NCBI GenBank assembly: GCA_026770615.1
Contig: MU631449.1
Coordinates: 235,661-255,292, forward strand
Direction of reading: 5' to 3'
Length of the DNA: 19,632 bases
Source: Pavlovales sp. CCMP2436
Lineage: Eukaryota > Haptophyta > Pavlovophyceae > Pavlovales
Part shown: positions 1 to 7,927 of the stretch, piece by piece
Layout of the letters: each line of letters starts with the position of its first letter
Position numbering within the stretch: position 1 is the first letter of the stretch
The notes under the pieces: model-generated
The model's database searches: none
The model's input: the letters and a program-made list of their open reading frames with translations, nothing else
Told to the model about the DNA's origin: nothing
Translations under genes and position numbers: made by a program

Positions 1-52
1 CCCCGCCCCGCCCTCGCCCGCGGGCCGCCGCGCCGCCCCCTCCTGTCTTCAA

Positions 53-1216
53 TCATATACGCCCGCCGTGCTGCAGACCCACGCCACCCGGGCCGGCGTA
101 GCCGAGCAGCGCCGCGCCGGCAACCAGCACTGCCGCTGCGCTGAAGAAGACTGCGATTGCGCGCGAGTCTGAGATTTCGTGGAAGATGCAAATGCCGAGC
201 AGGCCTGAGACGAGCAGCGCACACTGTACGATCGGGTACGCAATGCCGTAGTTGAGCTGGCCAGGGCCCATGGCGTAGATGGCGCAGATATTGCCCAGGC
301 TCCACACTAGGCCAGACGCTAGCCCCGCGGGCACAGCCGCGAGCCCGCCCCACCCGGCCGGCTTGCTGCGGCAGGCGCACGACGCGACGTGCGTTGCACA
401 GACGAGTAACCCGGCGGCCGCGGCTCCTACGCCAAACGAGGGCAGCACTGCGAGGCCGGAGAACTCGGGAGCGACAAATTTGCTCGGCACAAGCGTTGAA
501 CCACCGAATACGCCCACGAGGAGCGCGCTTGCGATGCCCGCGGCCACGCGCCGCGGTCGCGCGCCGGCCGGGGGCTCGCCGACGTCGCCCCCCTCATCGA
601 CGGCGTAGAGGCCGTGGTTGGCGGGGTTCGCGTCCTCCGCCGCCGCCGTGGTGCCGCCTGACCCGCCGTCGCCGCCCCCCTCGTCGCCCTCGAGGCCGTG
701 GCCGGCGGGGATGACGGCGTCGGCGAGGAGGGAGCGCGAGAGTGTGTGCAAAGCGAAGAGCCGCCGCGCGATTGCGCCATTCCCCGCGATGCCAGCGACG
801 CCGAGGAAGAGCAGCGTCAGCGCGAGCAGGCTGAGCGGGAGGGAAGCCAGGGGTGCGCGCAGCGGTGCTTGGCCGAGCGCGCCCCACGCAAAGGAGACGA
901 AGACGGCGGCGCCACCCCAGACGCCCTGCGCGACGCTAAGCCCGACGAGGGGCACGGCGAGGAAGGCGAACAGCCCGCTGAAGACGAAGAGCACGCCCGA
1001 GCACACGCCCCATGCGTCAACGCCCACTGCCATGCCGGCCGCGCGCAGCAGTGGGATGGCCGCCCACGACGAGAGCGCGGCGCCCGCGCAGACGAGCCCG
1101 TTGAAGAGAACCGGCGAGATACCAGACCGCCGTACCGCGGCCGTCTTGGCGAGCGCGGCAAAGGAGCCGTTGAAGACGGCCGCCGCGACCACGGCGGCGA
1201 AACCCGCCGTCGACAT
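53..1216 (-). CDS. TMEM144-like multi-pass membrane transporter (DMT superfamily)
   Basis: Single-exon ORF of 387 aa, ATG at 1216 and TGA at 53-55. I count about ten hydrophobic segments (roughly residues 4-24, 36-58, 70-92, 96-114, 124-146, 225-243, 254-275, 293-315, 322-345 and 352-373). A long hydrophilic Gly/Glu/Asp-rich loop (about 170-222) divides a 5+5 arrangement. The second half carries family-like motifs: FGGSTLVPSKF near 237-247, a Gly/Ser-rich helix with GLVWSLGN near 302-309, and GIAYPIVQ near 324-331. These resemble TMEM144 and related sugar-permease-like members of the drug/metabolite transporter superfamily. Family knowledge suggests a small polar solute or carbohydrate as substrate, but the substrate cannot be read from sequence. 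No intron is needed, unlike the other genes here. The C-terminus is short. The 52 bases downstream are GC-rich with nothing clear in them. Confidence 0.8.
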   Translation of the reverse strand: MSTAGFAAVVAAAVFNGSFAALAKTAAVRRSGISPVLFNGLVCAGAALSSWAAIPLLRAAGMAVGVDAWGVCSGVLFVFSGLFAFLAVPLVGLSVAQGVWGGAAVFVSFAWGALGQAPLRAPLASLPLSLLALTLLFLGVAGIAGNGAIARRLFALHTLSRSLLADAVIPAGHGLEGDEGGGDGGSGGTTAAAEDANPANHGLYAVDEGGDVGEPPAGARPRRVAAGIASALLVGVFGGSTLVPSKFVAPEFSGLAVLPSFGVGAAAAGLLVCATHVASCACRSKPAGWGGLAAVPAGLASGLVWSLGNICAIYAMGPGQLNYGIAYPIVQCALLVSGLLGICIFHEISDSRAIAVFFSAAAVLVAGAALLGYAGPGGVGLQHGGRI

Positions 1217-1501
1217 GGGGCCGCCGGACCATGGGGGGATGAATTGGCAATATTTGTTCCAATATTACCAGCGAAGATTTTTTTCAGACATTCCGACCGC
1301 TATTTTTGAGTGACCGTGGGCTACAACTTAGAGCTCTAAAAACGAGTGTGTGTTAGCCTAGGCGGGGAGCCACAAAAATGAGTGAGTGATAGCAGCGGTC
1401 ACTTGCGGTGCCCAGAAAGCCCCTTCGAACGAGTGACCGCTGTCAGCCAATTAGAGAGCAGGGATGCACCAGCCTGACCGGGCAGGAATATTTTCCTTTT
1501 T
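1217..1501. other. Upstream flank of the transporter gene with dispersed short motifs
   Basis: Non-coding. It holds the start-side flank of the minus-strand transporter. An AT-rich stretch (1245-1300) includes ATTACCAGCGAAGATTTTTT and TCAGACATTCC. Several copies follow of GAGTGACCG or its complement (near 1307, 1394 and 1430) and one GAGTGAGTGATAG (1380-1392). The same motifs recur at 3640-3870, partly inverted, so this may be the edge of a repeat-derived block. Confidence 0.5.
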
Positions 1502-1687
1502 GCGCCAGCTGCGGCTGGCGCCAGTCTCGGCTTTTTTGGGACTGGGGCGTAGCCCCAGTCTCAGAGTTTTTGGGGGTGGCGCAGCCCCCGCTCAGCCAAC
1601 AGTCTGAGGGCGCGCAGCGCCCTTAGACTGGGTCCGCAGGGCCCAGTCCGTAGTGGCAGCGGCCGCAGGCTAGCGGCCGTAGGCCGC
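1502..1687. repeat. Cluster of consecutive GC-rich hairpins with GCA/GTA loops
   Basis: A run of adjacent inverted repeats read directly from sequence. 1502-1509/1514-1521: 8-bp arms, 4-nt loop. 1540-1548/1552-1560: 9-bp perfect arms, loop GTA. 1572-1589: GGC-GCA-GCC core extended by G/C runs with one mismatch. 1600-1613/1617-1630: 14-bp arms with one mismatch, loop GCA. 1626-1635/1639-1648: 10-bp arms with one wobble, loop GCA, overlapping the previous one. 1673-1678/1682-1687: 6-bp perfect arms, loop GTA. Short linkers such as CTTTTTTGG lie between some of them. The block lies between the transporter and the chromodomain fragment and carries no convincing ORF. GNA triloops are known to make very stable single-strand DNA hairpins; any function here is unknown. 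Confidence 0.8.
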
Positions 1688-1812
1688 CTTGCGCTAATAA
1701 TGTATAGTACGCGCAGTAATAATAATATAGCACGGTAGCCAATTTCTCTATGAAATATATAATAATTAGACTGACTGGCTGAACTGAACTGAGTGAGTGA
1801 GCTCAAAGCTGG
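1688..1812. other. AT-rich spacer
   Basis: Contains TAATAATAATATAG-type sequence and GAACTGAGTGAGTGAGC near 1790, another copy of the GAGTGAGTGA motif. No gene seen. Confidence 0.5.
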
Positions 1813-2142
1813 CTACTCGTCATCTTCGGAATCATCGACGATGTGAGGAACGCCCGTCGCGCGGCGCTTAAGGTCGTTGGTTAGATCTTGGAACTCGCTC
1901 GTCAAGTAGTGCGAAAACCGCTCCCACGTGTTCTTGCTCGCCGGGTAGTTCTTCCACTTAATGAGCCACTCGTCGCGCCACTTCTTCTTGTTGCAGCGGT
2001 ATTTGAGGATCGTCTCGACCTCGAACGTGCCCAGCTCCGCATGCGTGCCCGTCTCTCCAAACTCCTCATCGTCGTCGAGCACGCGTCTCGACCTCGAACG
2101 TGCCCAGCTCCGCGTGCGTGCCCGTCTCTCCAAACTCCTCAT
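1813..2142 (-). pseudogene. Chromodomain protein fragment, broken by a 73-bp duplication
   Basis: The minus-strand ORF ends at TAG 1813-1815 and encodes a chromodomain. It runs FEVETILKYR, then CNKKKWRDEWLIKWKNY, then PASKNTWERFSHYL, with the aromatic and acidic residues expected of a methyl-lysine-reader fold (Y/W/W cage pattern). It ends in an acidic SEDDE tail. The first ~20 Arg-rich residues are an artefact: a 73-bp tandem duplication (2011-2083 and 2084-2156) shifts the frame. In the upstream copy the natural frame (acidic LDDDEEFGE stretch) meets a stop soon after the duplication junction. Upstream of that the frame has a stop and no ATG, so the N-terminus is missing too. Chromodomains occur at the C-terminus of Ty3/gypsy chromovirus integrases and in chromatin proteins. 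With no integrase here, the origin is undecided. Confidence 0.7.
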
Positions 2143-2156
2143 CGTCGTCGAGCACG
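2011..2156. repeat. 73-bp tandem duplication
   Basis: Two head-to-tail copies, 2011-2083 and 2084-2156, nearly identical: I see one A/G difference (CCGCATGCG versus CCGCGTGCG). 73 is not a multiple of three, so the duplication disrupts the chromodomain frame. The near identity suggests a recent event. Confidence 0.9.
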
Positions 2157-2302
2157 CCAGTCGCGTCGGAAATATTTTTATAACTATTTTACATTTATAA
2201 ATTAGTATCCCACGGCGGAGATAATATTTTGTAGACTATGCTCCGCGGCGACGCCGCGACGGCCGCTGCGAGATACTATGTAGTTAGCTTATGTATATAT
2301 AA
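2143..2302. other. AT-rich spacer with a small hairpin
   Basis: After the duplication the sequence is AT-rich. It contains a GC hairpin near 2242-2256 (CGCGGC-GAC-GCCGCG). It ends in ATGTATATATAA, which directly abuts the fixed end of the dispersed repeat. Confidence 0.5.
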
Positions 2303-3117
2303 GCGGCTCAGCATGGTTCAACAGGTGTTGTTCAGTCACTGGCTTGGTCGACGTCAGGCTGAGGTAGAGCGATCGACCCAAACCCTCATGCACCAGCACT
2401 CACACCAAAGGGTGTGAGTGTGTGCGCCCCGGCCCCCACGCCCCATCTCGGCCGCGCCTCGGCTGCCGCAGCCCTGCCGTGGCGGCCGCAGAGAGCAGCA
2501 TCGTCTTCGTAGCCTTGGTAGCCTTGAGCGGCGTCTCCGCGTGCGGCCCGCCGCCGTGCGCAAGCGCGTGACGCACATCCACTTGAGGACCCGAGCGAGA
2601 CGGGTGGTCGAGAGGTGCCAGCGAGTACCTCAAGTGGACAGCATCGCGACGCTGCGAGCGCGCACACTGCGGCAGCCGCAGGAAGCAACATCGTCGTCGT
2701 ATTGGTAGCCTTGAGCGGCGTCTCCGCGTGCGGCCCGCCGCTGCGCGCAGCAGCGCCCACCGCAGCGCGCGACGCACATCCACTTGAGGACCCGAGCGAG
2801 ACGGGTGATCGAGAGGTGCCAGCGAGTACCTCAAGTGGAAAGCATCGCGCCGCTGCGAGCACGCACACTGCGGCGGCCGCAGGAAGCAGCATCGTCGTCG
2901 TAGCCTTGGTAGCCTTGAGCGGCGTCTCCGCGTGCGGCCCGCCGCCGCGCGCAGCAGCGCCCACCGCAGCGCGCGACGCACATCCACTTGAGGACCCGAG
3001 CAAGACGGGTGATCGAGAGGTGCCAGCGAGTACCTCAAGTGGATAGCATCACGATGCTACGAGCGCGCATACAGCGGCGGCCGCAGGGAGCAGCATCGTC
3101 GTCGTAGCCTTGGTAGC
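2303..3117 (-). mobile_element. Dispersed repeat family, copy A (longest, internally repeated)
   Basis: Begins at 2303 with GCGGCTCAGCATGGTTCAAC, shared by copies at 3355, 10056 (inverted) and 15729. In copies A, C and D this end abuts an AT dinucleotide-rich tract. The other end is different in each copy. Read on the minus strand, the family therefore has a fixed 3' end with an AT tail and variable 5' truncation, as expected for a non-LTR retroelement or SINE-like sequence; no reverse transcriptase is present. Copy A holds a minus-strand ORF ending in PFGVSAGA and TGA at 2386-2388, with two complete repeats of 68 and 67 codons. The partial repeat nearest 3117 has an in-frame TGA. Similarity to the repeat unit stops near 3117. 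Confidence 0.65.
2560..3117. repeat. ~201-204 bp tandem repeats, each with a hairpin-forming 61-bp block
   Basis: The sequence ACGCACATCC recurs at 2571, 2772 and 2976, giving periods of 201 and 204 bp. Each unit contains the inverted pair TCCACTTGAGG and CCTCAAGTGGA about 39 nt apart (first unit 2578-2588 and 2628-2638). Periods divisible by three and a 3-nt indel keep the minus-strand frame open. Confidence 0.8.
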
Positions 3118-3354
3118 TTATGACAGTTGGATATACCGATGACGTCTCACAGTGTGTCACACATGCCCAGTCTCGTCTTTTTTGGAGCCAAAACGGCTCA
3201 GTCTCCTAGGCAACTGAAAGTACCGGCTGGCAGGTTATTCGGAAGATATTTCTGCCCGGACCAGCCACATAGGGTATTCTTAAAGACCTTAAATCTTGCG
3301 TATGTGTCTGGTGGATCCCGGCTCAGCATGGTTCAACAGGTAAAGAGCTATGTA
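3118..3354. other. Spacer with a partial extra repeat terminus
   Basis: Unrecognised sequence up to about 3318. CGGCTCAGCATGGTTCAACA then occurs at 3319 and again at 3356, a 37-bp offset. The fixed terminus of the dispersed repeat is thus partly duplicated just outside copy B. No gene is supported. Confidence 0.5.
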
Positions 3355-3538
3355 GCGGCTCAGCATGGTTCAACAAGTGTTGTTCAGTCACTGGCTTGGT
3401 CGACGTCAGGCTGACGTCAAGCGATCGACCCAAACCCACATGCACCAGCACTCACACCAAAGGGTTTGAGTGTGTGCGGCCCGGCCCCCACGCCCCGCCT
3501 CGGCCGCGCCTCGGCCGTCGCAGCCCTGCCGTGGCGGC
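3355..3538 (-). mobile_element. Dispersed repeat family, copy B (truncated)
   Basis: Matches copy A from its fixed end through the region containing GTGGCGGC, then diverges at about 3538. It keeps the GCACCAGCACTCACACCAAA segment and the GC-rich part of the ORF C-terminus with several substitutions. It lies only about 240 bp from copy A and in the same orientation. Confidence 0.7.
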
Positions 3539-4243
3539 AGGTTCGTTTTTCTAAAAAATTACGCACCTCAAAAAAAATTCTCTACCGTTTTATCCCCATA
3601 ATATGAGATAATTACACAATTGATTTAATTCGTATATTAGGCGTTTAGTGGTCACTCAGCGGTCGAGTGACATGACCTTTAGGGGGGGCGCTCACCGAGT
3701 GAGTGATAGGTGATTACCTACCACTCAACACCTATCACTCCCTCAAGTGACCAGTGTCTAGCGGTCACAGGAATGTCTGATTTTTTTCCAATATTTTTGC
3801 CATATATTGCCATACTCACAGTGACAAAAAAGAGCAATAAGTCATATTGCAGCGAAGATTTTTTAATCATAGATTTAACATATATTTAAGGTATATTGCA
3901 GCGAATATATCTTTTTTCACATTTACATGGGCAACATACCAAAGCAATATCCTTGCCATATTTACAGTGGGAGGTGGCCAACATAATTTTGAATGTATTG
4001 GCAAAATAAAAGCAATATCTCGCCTAGGGCAAGGCTCTATCAGTTACAGGGGATCGTGGGCAATAAGAATGGCGGGTTTTGAGACTGAGGCTGAGTTTCT
4101 TAGCAAATTACATGCAAACAATGGTTAAATTTTGGTTAAAATTACTATTGAAGGGCCAAAATACGAGGCTCAGTTTCTTAACACGACGGTTTCTTATTGC
4201 CCGCGATGCCCTGTAGTTCGATCACTCACTAGCGACCGACTCC
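3539..4243. other. AT-rich non-coding region with short repeats
   Basis: No gene supported. Contents: GAGTGAC/GTGACC/GCGGTCAC motifs and GAGTGAGTGATAGG (3640-3770); AGACATTCC in inverted orientation near 3770; two copies of ATATTGCAGCGAA (near 3844 and 3894); repeated TTGCCATAT and AAGCAATATC strings up to about 4025; and CACTCACTAGCGACCG near 4223. Several of these recur at 1245-1460. Confidence 0.5.
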
Positions 4244-4282
4244 GCCCAGGCTCAGCAGAGGAGTACTCGTACTCCCCTGGGC
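4244..4282. repeat. Bulged hairpin
   Basis: Outer arms GCCCAGG (4244-4250) and CCTGGGC (4276-4282) enclose inner arms GGAGTA (4260-4265) and TACTCC (4270-4275), with loop CTCG and a 9-nt bulge on the left. Confidence 0.6.
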
Positions 4283-4301
4283 TCAACTCACTCGGCCGCC
4301 A

Positions 4302-4492
4302 GCCCCCCAAATCCCCAATCACCCCCCCAATCCCCAATCACCCCCCCCAATCACCCCCCAATCCCTCAAATCCCCAATCACCCCCCCAACCCCCAATCAC
4401 CCCCCCAAATCCCCTAATAACCCCCAATAACCCCCCCAAATCCCCAATCATTCCCCCAACCCCCAATAAAATCCCCCATCATCCCCCCAAAT
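4302..4492. repeat. C-rich CCCCAATCA-type tract upstream of the proteasome gene
   Basis: About 190 bp of runs of 4-7 C separated by AAT, AATCA or AATAA. The complementary strand has many G4-7 runs, so G-quadruplex or i-motif folding is possible. It ends about 160 bp before the PSMD11 start codon, so it may lie in the promoter or 5' flank. Confidence 0.85.
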
Positions 4493-4649
4493 CGAGGCGA
4501 TCGAAGGCGGCCATGGACTTATTTTAAATTCCTCGCCAGCTCTGCTAGCGCTCGCTTCTTTCTCGCGCGCGCTCCACGCTCTCGCCTGCCGATCGTCTCC
4601 GCACGCTGGGTTCCGTCTCGCATCGCTACGCAGCTTCGACAAGGGAGAA

Positions 4650-6412
4650 ATGGACGAGGACCTGGCGGAGCTATTTGCCACGGCGGAGGCCGCGGAGGTG
4701 CAGAGCGGCAAGTACGCGCAGGCGGTCGAGCTGTACCTCTCGATCATCAACTCGCCGCGCGAGAGCGACGAGGTCGCACGCCTCAAGGAGAACGCGATCT
4801 ACAAGCTCGGTGCGCTCTACGCGCGCGGCCGCGATCCCGATAAGCTGCGCGTGCTGCTGCAGTCGATTCGCCCCTTCTTCGCAGCGGTGGCCAAGGCGAA
4901 GACGGCGAAGATCGTCCGCTCCCTCATCGACCTTGTCGCTGAGATCCCCGACACGCTGCCATTCCAGATCGAGCTCTGCCGCGATTCGATCGAGTGGTGC
5001 CGCGCCGAGAAGCGCTCCTTCCTGCGCCAGCGCATCGAGGCGCGGCTCGCGGCGCTTCTGCTCGCAGCGGGCGAGTACAACAAGGCGCTCGAGCTGCTCG
5101 CCGCGCTGCTGCGCGAGGTCAAGCGCCTGGACGACAAGCCGCTGCTCGTGGAGATCCAGCTGGTGGAGGCGCGCGTGCACCACGCGCTGCGCAACTTGCC
5201 CAAGGCCAAGGCCTCGCTCACCTCTGCGCGCACGGCAGCGAACTCGATCTACTGCCCGCCGACGCTGCAGGCCCAGATCGATCTGATGGCGGGCACGCTG
5301 CACGCCGAGGAGAAAGACTACAAGGTGCGGCTCTGCGCGGCACCAGCTCTGTGCTGCCAACATGCGCGCATGCGTGGCTGCATCTACTGACTGCCCTACG
5401 CCTTGCCCTGTGTGCCCTCTGTGCGCAGACTGCCTTCTCGTACTTCTACGAGGCATTCGAGAACTCCGAGGCATCTGCCAACTCCGCGCAGGCCGTGCTC
5501 TGCCTCAAGTACATGCTCCTCACAAAGGTGCGCCACCCTTGCAGTCTTGCAGGCCCCTTGCAGGGCGTTAAGTTTTCGCGGTTTTCGCAGGGCAACGCCC
5601 CCTCCAGCGCGGCGCATGCCCCCCCCCCCCGCTCACACCCAACCCCACCCGCTCACACCCCACCCGGCACGCGCGCGCTCGGCAGATCATGACGGACAGC
5701 TCGGACGAGGTCAACGCCATCATCACCGGGAAGGCGGGCGTGCGCCACGCCGGGGAGGCGATGGACGCCATGCGCGCAGTGGCCGCCGCGCACAAGAAGC
5801 GCTCGCTCAAGGACTTCGAGGCGGCGAGTGTGGCGTTCGCGAGCCACCTGCAGGACGATTCGCTCGTGGCGCACCACCTGGAAACTCTGTACGACATTCT
5901 GCTCCAATCCAACATCTGCCGCATCATCGAGCCCTTCTCCAGGTACCCCCCCCCTTTCCTTCCACCCGGCTGCGGCGAGGGTCCGCGCGTGGTATCGCCG
6001 GCGAGTGGACGAGGGCGCTGCTGATACAGCATTCTTTTAAGATGTTTACAGACATCATCTTTCGCCACCAGCTCGCACTCGCCCTCGCCCAATCCGCCAC
6101 TCGGCCGTACGCGTGTGCTCACGCGCACACCGCCCCGCCCCCGCCGCCGTGCACCATCCTTGCTCGCGCAGGGTGGAGATCGCGCACATCTCGACTCTAA
6201 TCGGGCTGCCAGTGGGCAAGGTGGAGGCGAAGCTCTCGCAAATGATCTTGGACGGCAAGTTCAACGGCATCCTCGACCAGGGCGCGGGCTGCCTGATCGC
6301 CTTCGAGGAGGACCAGAAGGAGCGGACGTACGACGCAACGCTCGAGACGCTGCACAACATGAGCGCCGTGGTCGACTCGCTCTACCTCAAGGCGCAGAAG
6401 ATCACCGCCTGA
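4650..6412 (+). CDS. PSMD11: 26S proteasome non-ATPase regulatory subunit 11 (Rpn6/PSMD11), four exons
   Basis: Exons 4650-5324, 5429-5527, 5686-5942 and 6172-6412 give 423 aa, matching the roughly 420 aa usual for Rpn6. Splices are GT-AG; donors are GTGCGG, GTGCGC and GTACCC, and introns are 104, 158 and 229 nt. Rpn6 is a lid subunit of the 19S regulatory particle and braces the lid against the core particle. The first ~220 residues are helical solenoid ([32 protein letters not shown]). [15 protein letters not shown] across the first splice and the PCI winged-helix part ([35 protein letters not shown]) are diagnostic. The C-terminal helix has [15 protein letters not shown]. The start lies in GGGAGAAATGG, with a pyrimidine-rich leader upstream. 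All junctions keep frame, so it looks intact. Confidence 0.95.
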
Positions 6413-6857
6413 GCCCGCACCCGCCTGCAAATCCTGTGTGCCCCCGGGGCCGCGAGTCGGGATGGCCGCTGGCCCGACCGCAACTTGGGCCTCGCACGCC
6501 ACTTTTACTTAATATATTATATTAAATTAGTGATAATGATAGGGATTCAAACTGTCAGCGTCTGAGGGTTAATTTTTTGATTTCTAAGACTTTCATACAT
6601 ACTTAACTAGCTTATGGGCAGGCGGCGAGTTCAAAGAGAGTGCTGCTTATTTGATTAACGCGTATAGTAACGCTTATTTGATTAACAATGAGCGCTGCAG
6701 CAATGAACATGAGTCGATTTGAGCGCTCGTGCGAGTTGGCGCGGGGTCTGATCAAGATTGAGGAACTCGCGTAGCCGAACGAGTTGGTCGCGTTAAGTTT
6801 TCGCGGTTTGTGAGTGTGCGTGGCCGGTCAGGACCTGCATGCGGCGGCGCTCGGGGT
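6413..6857. other. 3' flank of PSMD11 and intergenic DNA
   Basis: AT-rich stretch near 6505-6535, then ATGATAGGGATTCAA at 6536-6550. The same 15-mer lies at 9680-9694, a similar distance (about 125-130 bp) past the stop of the FABP gene. GCTTATTTGATTAAC is duplicated near 6645-6685. A 28-codon ORF (6688-6774, starting MSAAAMNMSRFERS) is open, but nothing else supports it. Confidence 0.5.
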
Positions 6858-6965
6858 CTACATGCGCTGGATCTCGAAGATGCGTGTCACTTTGTTGAGG
6901 TGCAGCTTGAACTTGGTGGAGGTGGTGAGGCGCAGCGCACCAGCGTGGCGGTTCATGATGTGCCT
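6858..6965 (-). CDS. Candidate orphan last exon of an unidentified protein
   Basis: On the minus strand a CAG acceptor preceded by a 17-nt C run and GACGGCGCGCTG opens a 35-codon frame ending in TAG (6858-6860). It reads RHIMNRHAGALRL, TTSTKFKLHLNKV, TRIFEIQRM. About 30 of 36 third positions are G or C, like the real exons here, and the amphipathic basic sequence looks like protein. I do not recognise the family. I could not find an upstream exon on the minus strand within 7000-7900, which is AT-rich or fragmentary. It may be a relic or the end of a gene with distant exons. Confidence 0.35.
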   Translation of the reverse strand, partial: RHIMNRHAGALRLTTSTKFKLHLNKVTRIFEIQRM

Positions 6966-6982
6966 CTGTGCAGCGCGCCGTC

Positions 6983-6999
6983 GGGGGGGGGGGGGGGGG
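6983..6999 (+). repeat. Poly-G tract (17 G)
   Basis: Uninterrupted run of 17 G on the plus strand. On the minus strand it would be the polypyrimidine tract of the candidate exon just downstream. Confidence 0.9.
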
Positions 7000-7927
7000 T
7001 TGAGGCGCAGGGACGTCTGACGCGCGTTATGTATGTTTGTATTCCAAGTGAAAAATTATTTAATAGCTCAAATCTTCCAGGAAAACGCAGAAAGCGTGCG
7101 TTATGTATGAATTCCAAGTGGGCCGGTCTGAACTTGAGGAAATAACGATGCCGGGTAGGGTTCTCGTAAGTGCTACCAAACTTTGAAGATACCCCTAGAC
7201 GCAGAATTGAGCGGGACCAGGGCGACGCGGGTGCACAGTGCTGGTACGGGGAGTTCAATTACCTATGAAGGGGTATGCTGCTAAACCACAGCGCAGCTGC
7301 TCGTTGGTGGCGCCTCGCAGCCGAGCAGGGCCATTCGGGAGCCCACAAACGTGAGGCTGGCCGAGATTCTCTTGTACTAACTTGTAGGGGATCCCGTTGC
7401 CGGTTGCGGGAAGCGTGTTATGTTATATGTTATGATGCCCCTTCTACCGCCTGGGGCGCAGTCTCTGCGTCCAGGAGGCCCCGGGTGTCAGCGTCTGAGC
7501 GTCAATCTGCTGAGCTATAGTGTCACCTTGCGGTGATACCAAAGCGCCGACAGAGCTTGATACTTTTAAAACGGATACATTTCGAGAGTGACCCGAGCGG
7601 CAACGCGACTGGGACGGTGCTGCGCTGCGCGTGCATGCCTGCTTGGCTGCGTGGCGTGCAGCAGCCGCGAGAGCCATCGCGAAATGCCCTCCTTAAAATT
7701 AAATTGCTGTGTTCTAAATACTAAAAATAGTAAAAGTTAGTTCATAGCTGTAAGATTTTTTATCCTTTGTGGCGTTCCTCAAGCCCCACAACCGGCTTTG
7801 GAACTCGGCGGCGGCGCGGCGACGGCGCAGGTCGTTTGTAAGTTAGTTTAAAATCCGTAACCGTCAGACGATCACAGCGGTCACGGTGACGCTCACTTTG
7901 CGGCGCCAGCGGCAGCTCCTAGGACCC
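7000..7927. other. Intergenic region upstream of the FABP gene
   Basis: Mixed AT-rich and moderate-GC DNA; apart from the Sel1-like relic no gene is supported. GCGTTATGTATG occurs twice (near 7024 and 7098). GTCAGCGTCTGAG near 7489 also occurs at 6554. A GC-rich leader (7795-7927) precedes the FABP start and contains AGCGGTCACGGTGAC, a small palindrome. Confidence 0.4.
7275..7361 (+). pseudogene. Sel1-like repeat relic
   Basis: The plus frame from 7275 contains AARWWRLAAEQGHSGAH, a close match to one half of a Sel1-like (SLR, TPR-related) repeat, which typically reads A-x-x-W-Y/W-R-x-A-A-E-Q-G. Only about 17 residues match. The following KREAGRDSLV does not continue the repeat and no neighbouring repeat is visible. 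Most likely a decayed fragment of a Sel1-repeat protein gene. Confidence 0.45.

Noticed and set aside
2303..2340. Pol III A-box-like start (GGCTCAGCATGG) of the dispersed repeat
   Set aside because: No B box at the right distance, and it lies at what appears to be the 3' end of the element.
2386..3038. Alternative long open frames (both strands) across repeat copy A
   Set aside because: GC-rich tandem repeats with periods divisible by three are open in several frames at once, so openness alone is not evidence; I kept only the frame that has a signal peptide and Kozak context in copy D.
6530..6560. Possible tRNA T-arm (TTTGAATCCC on the minus strand)
   Set aside because: The T-loop consensus is not met and no acceptor or anticodon stem can be drawn; the copy at 9680 is even further from a tRNA.
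7140..7520. Possible rRNA fragment
   Set aside because: I compared it by eye with conserved rRNA stretches and found no match; only the short Sel1-like peptide is recognisable.
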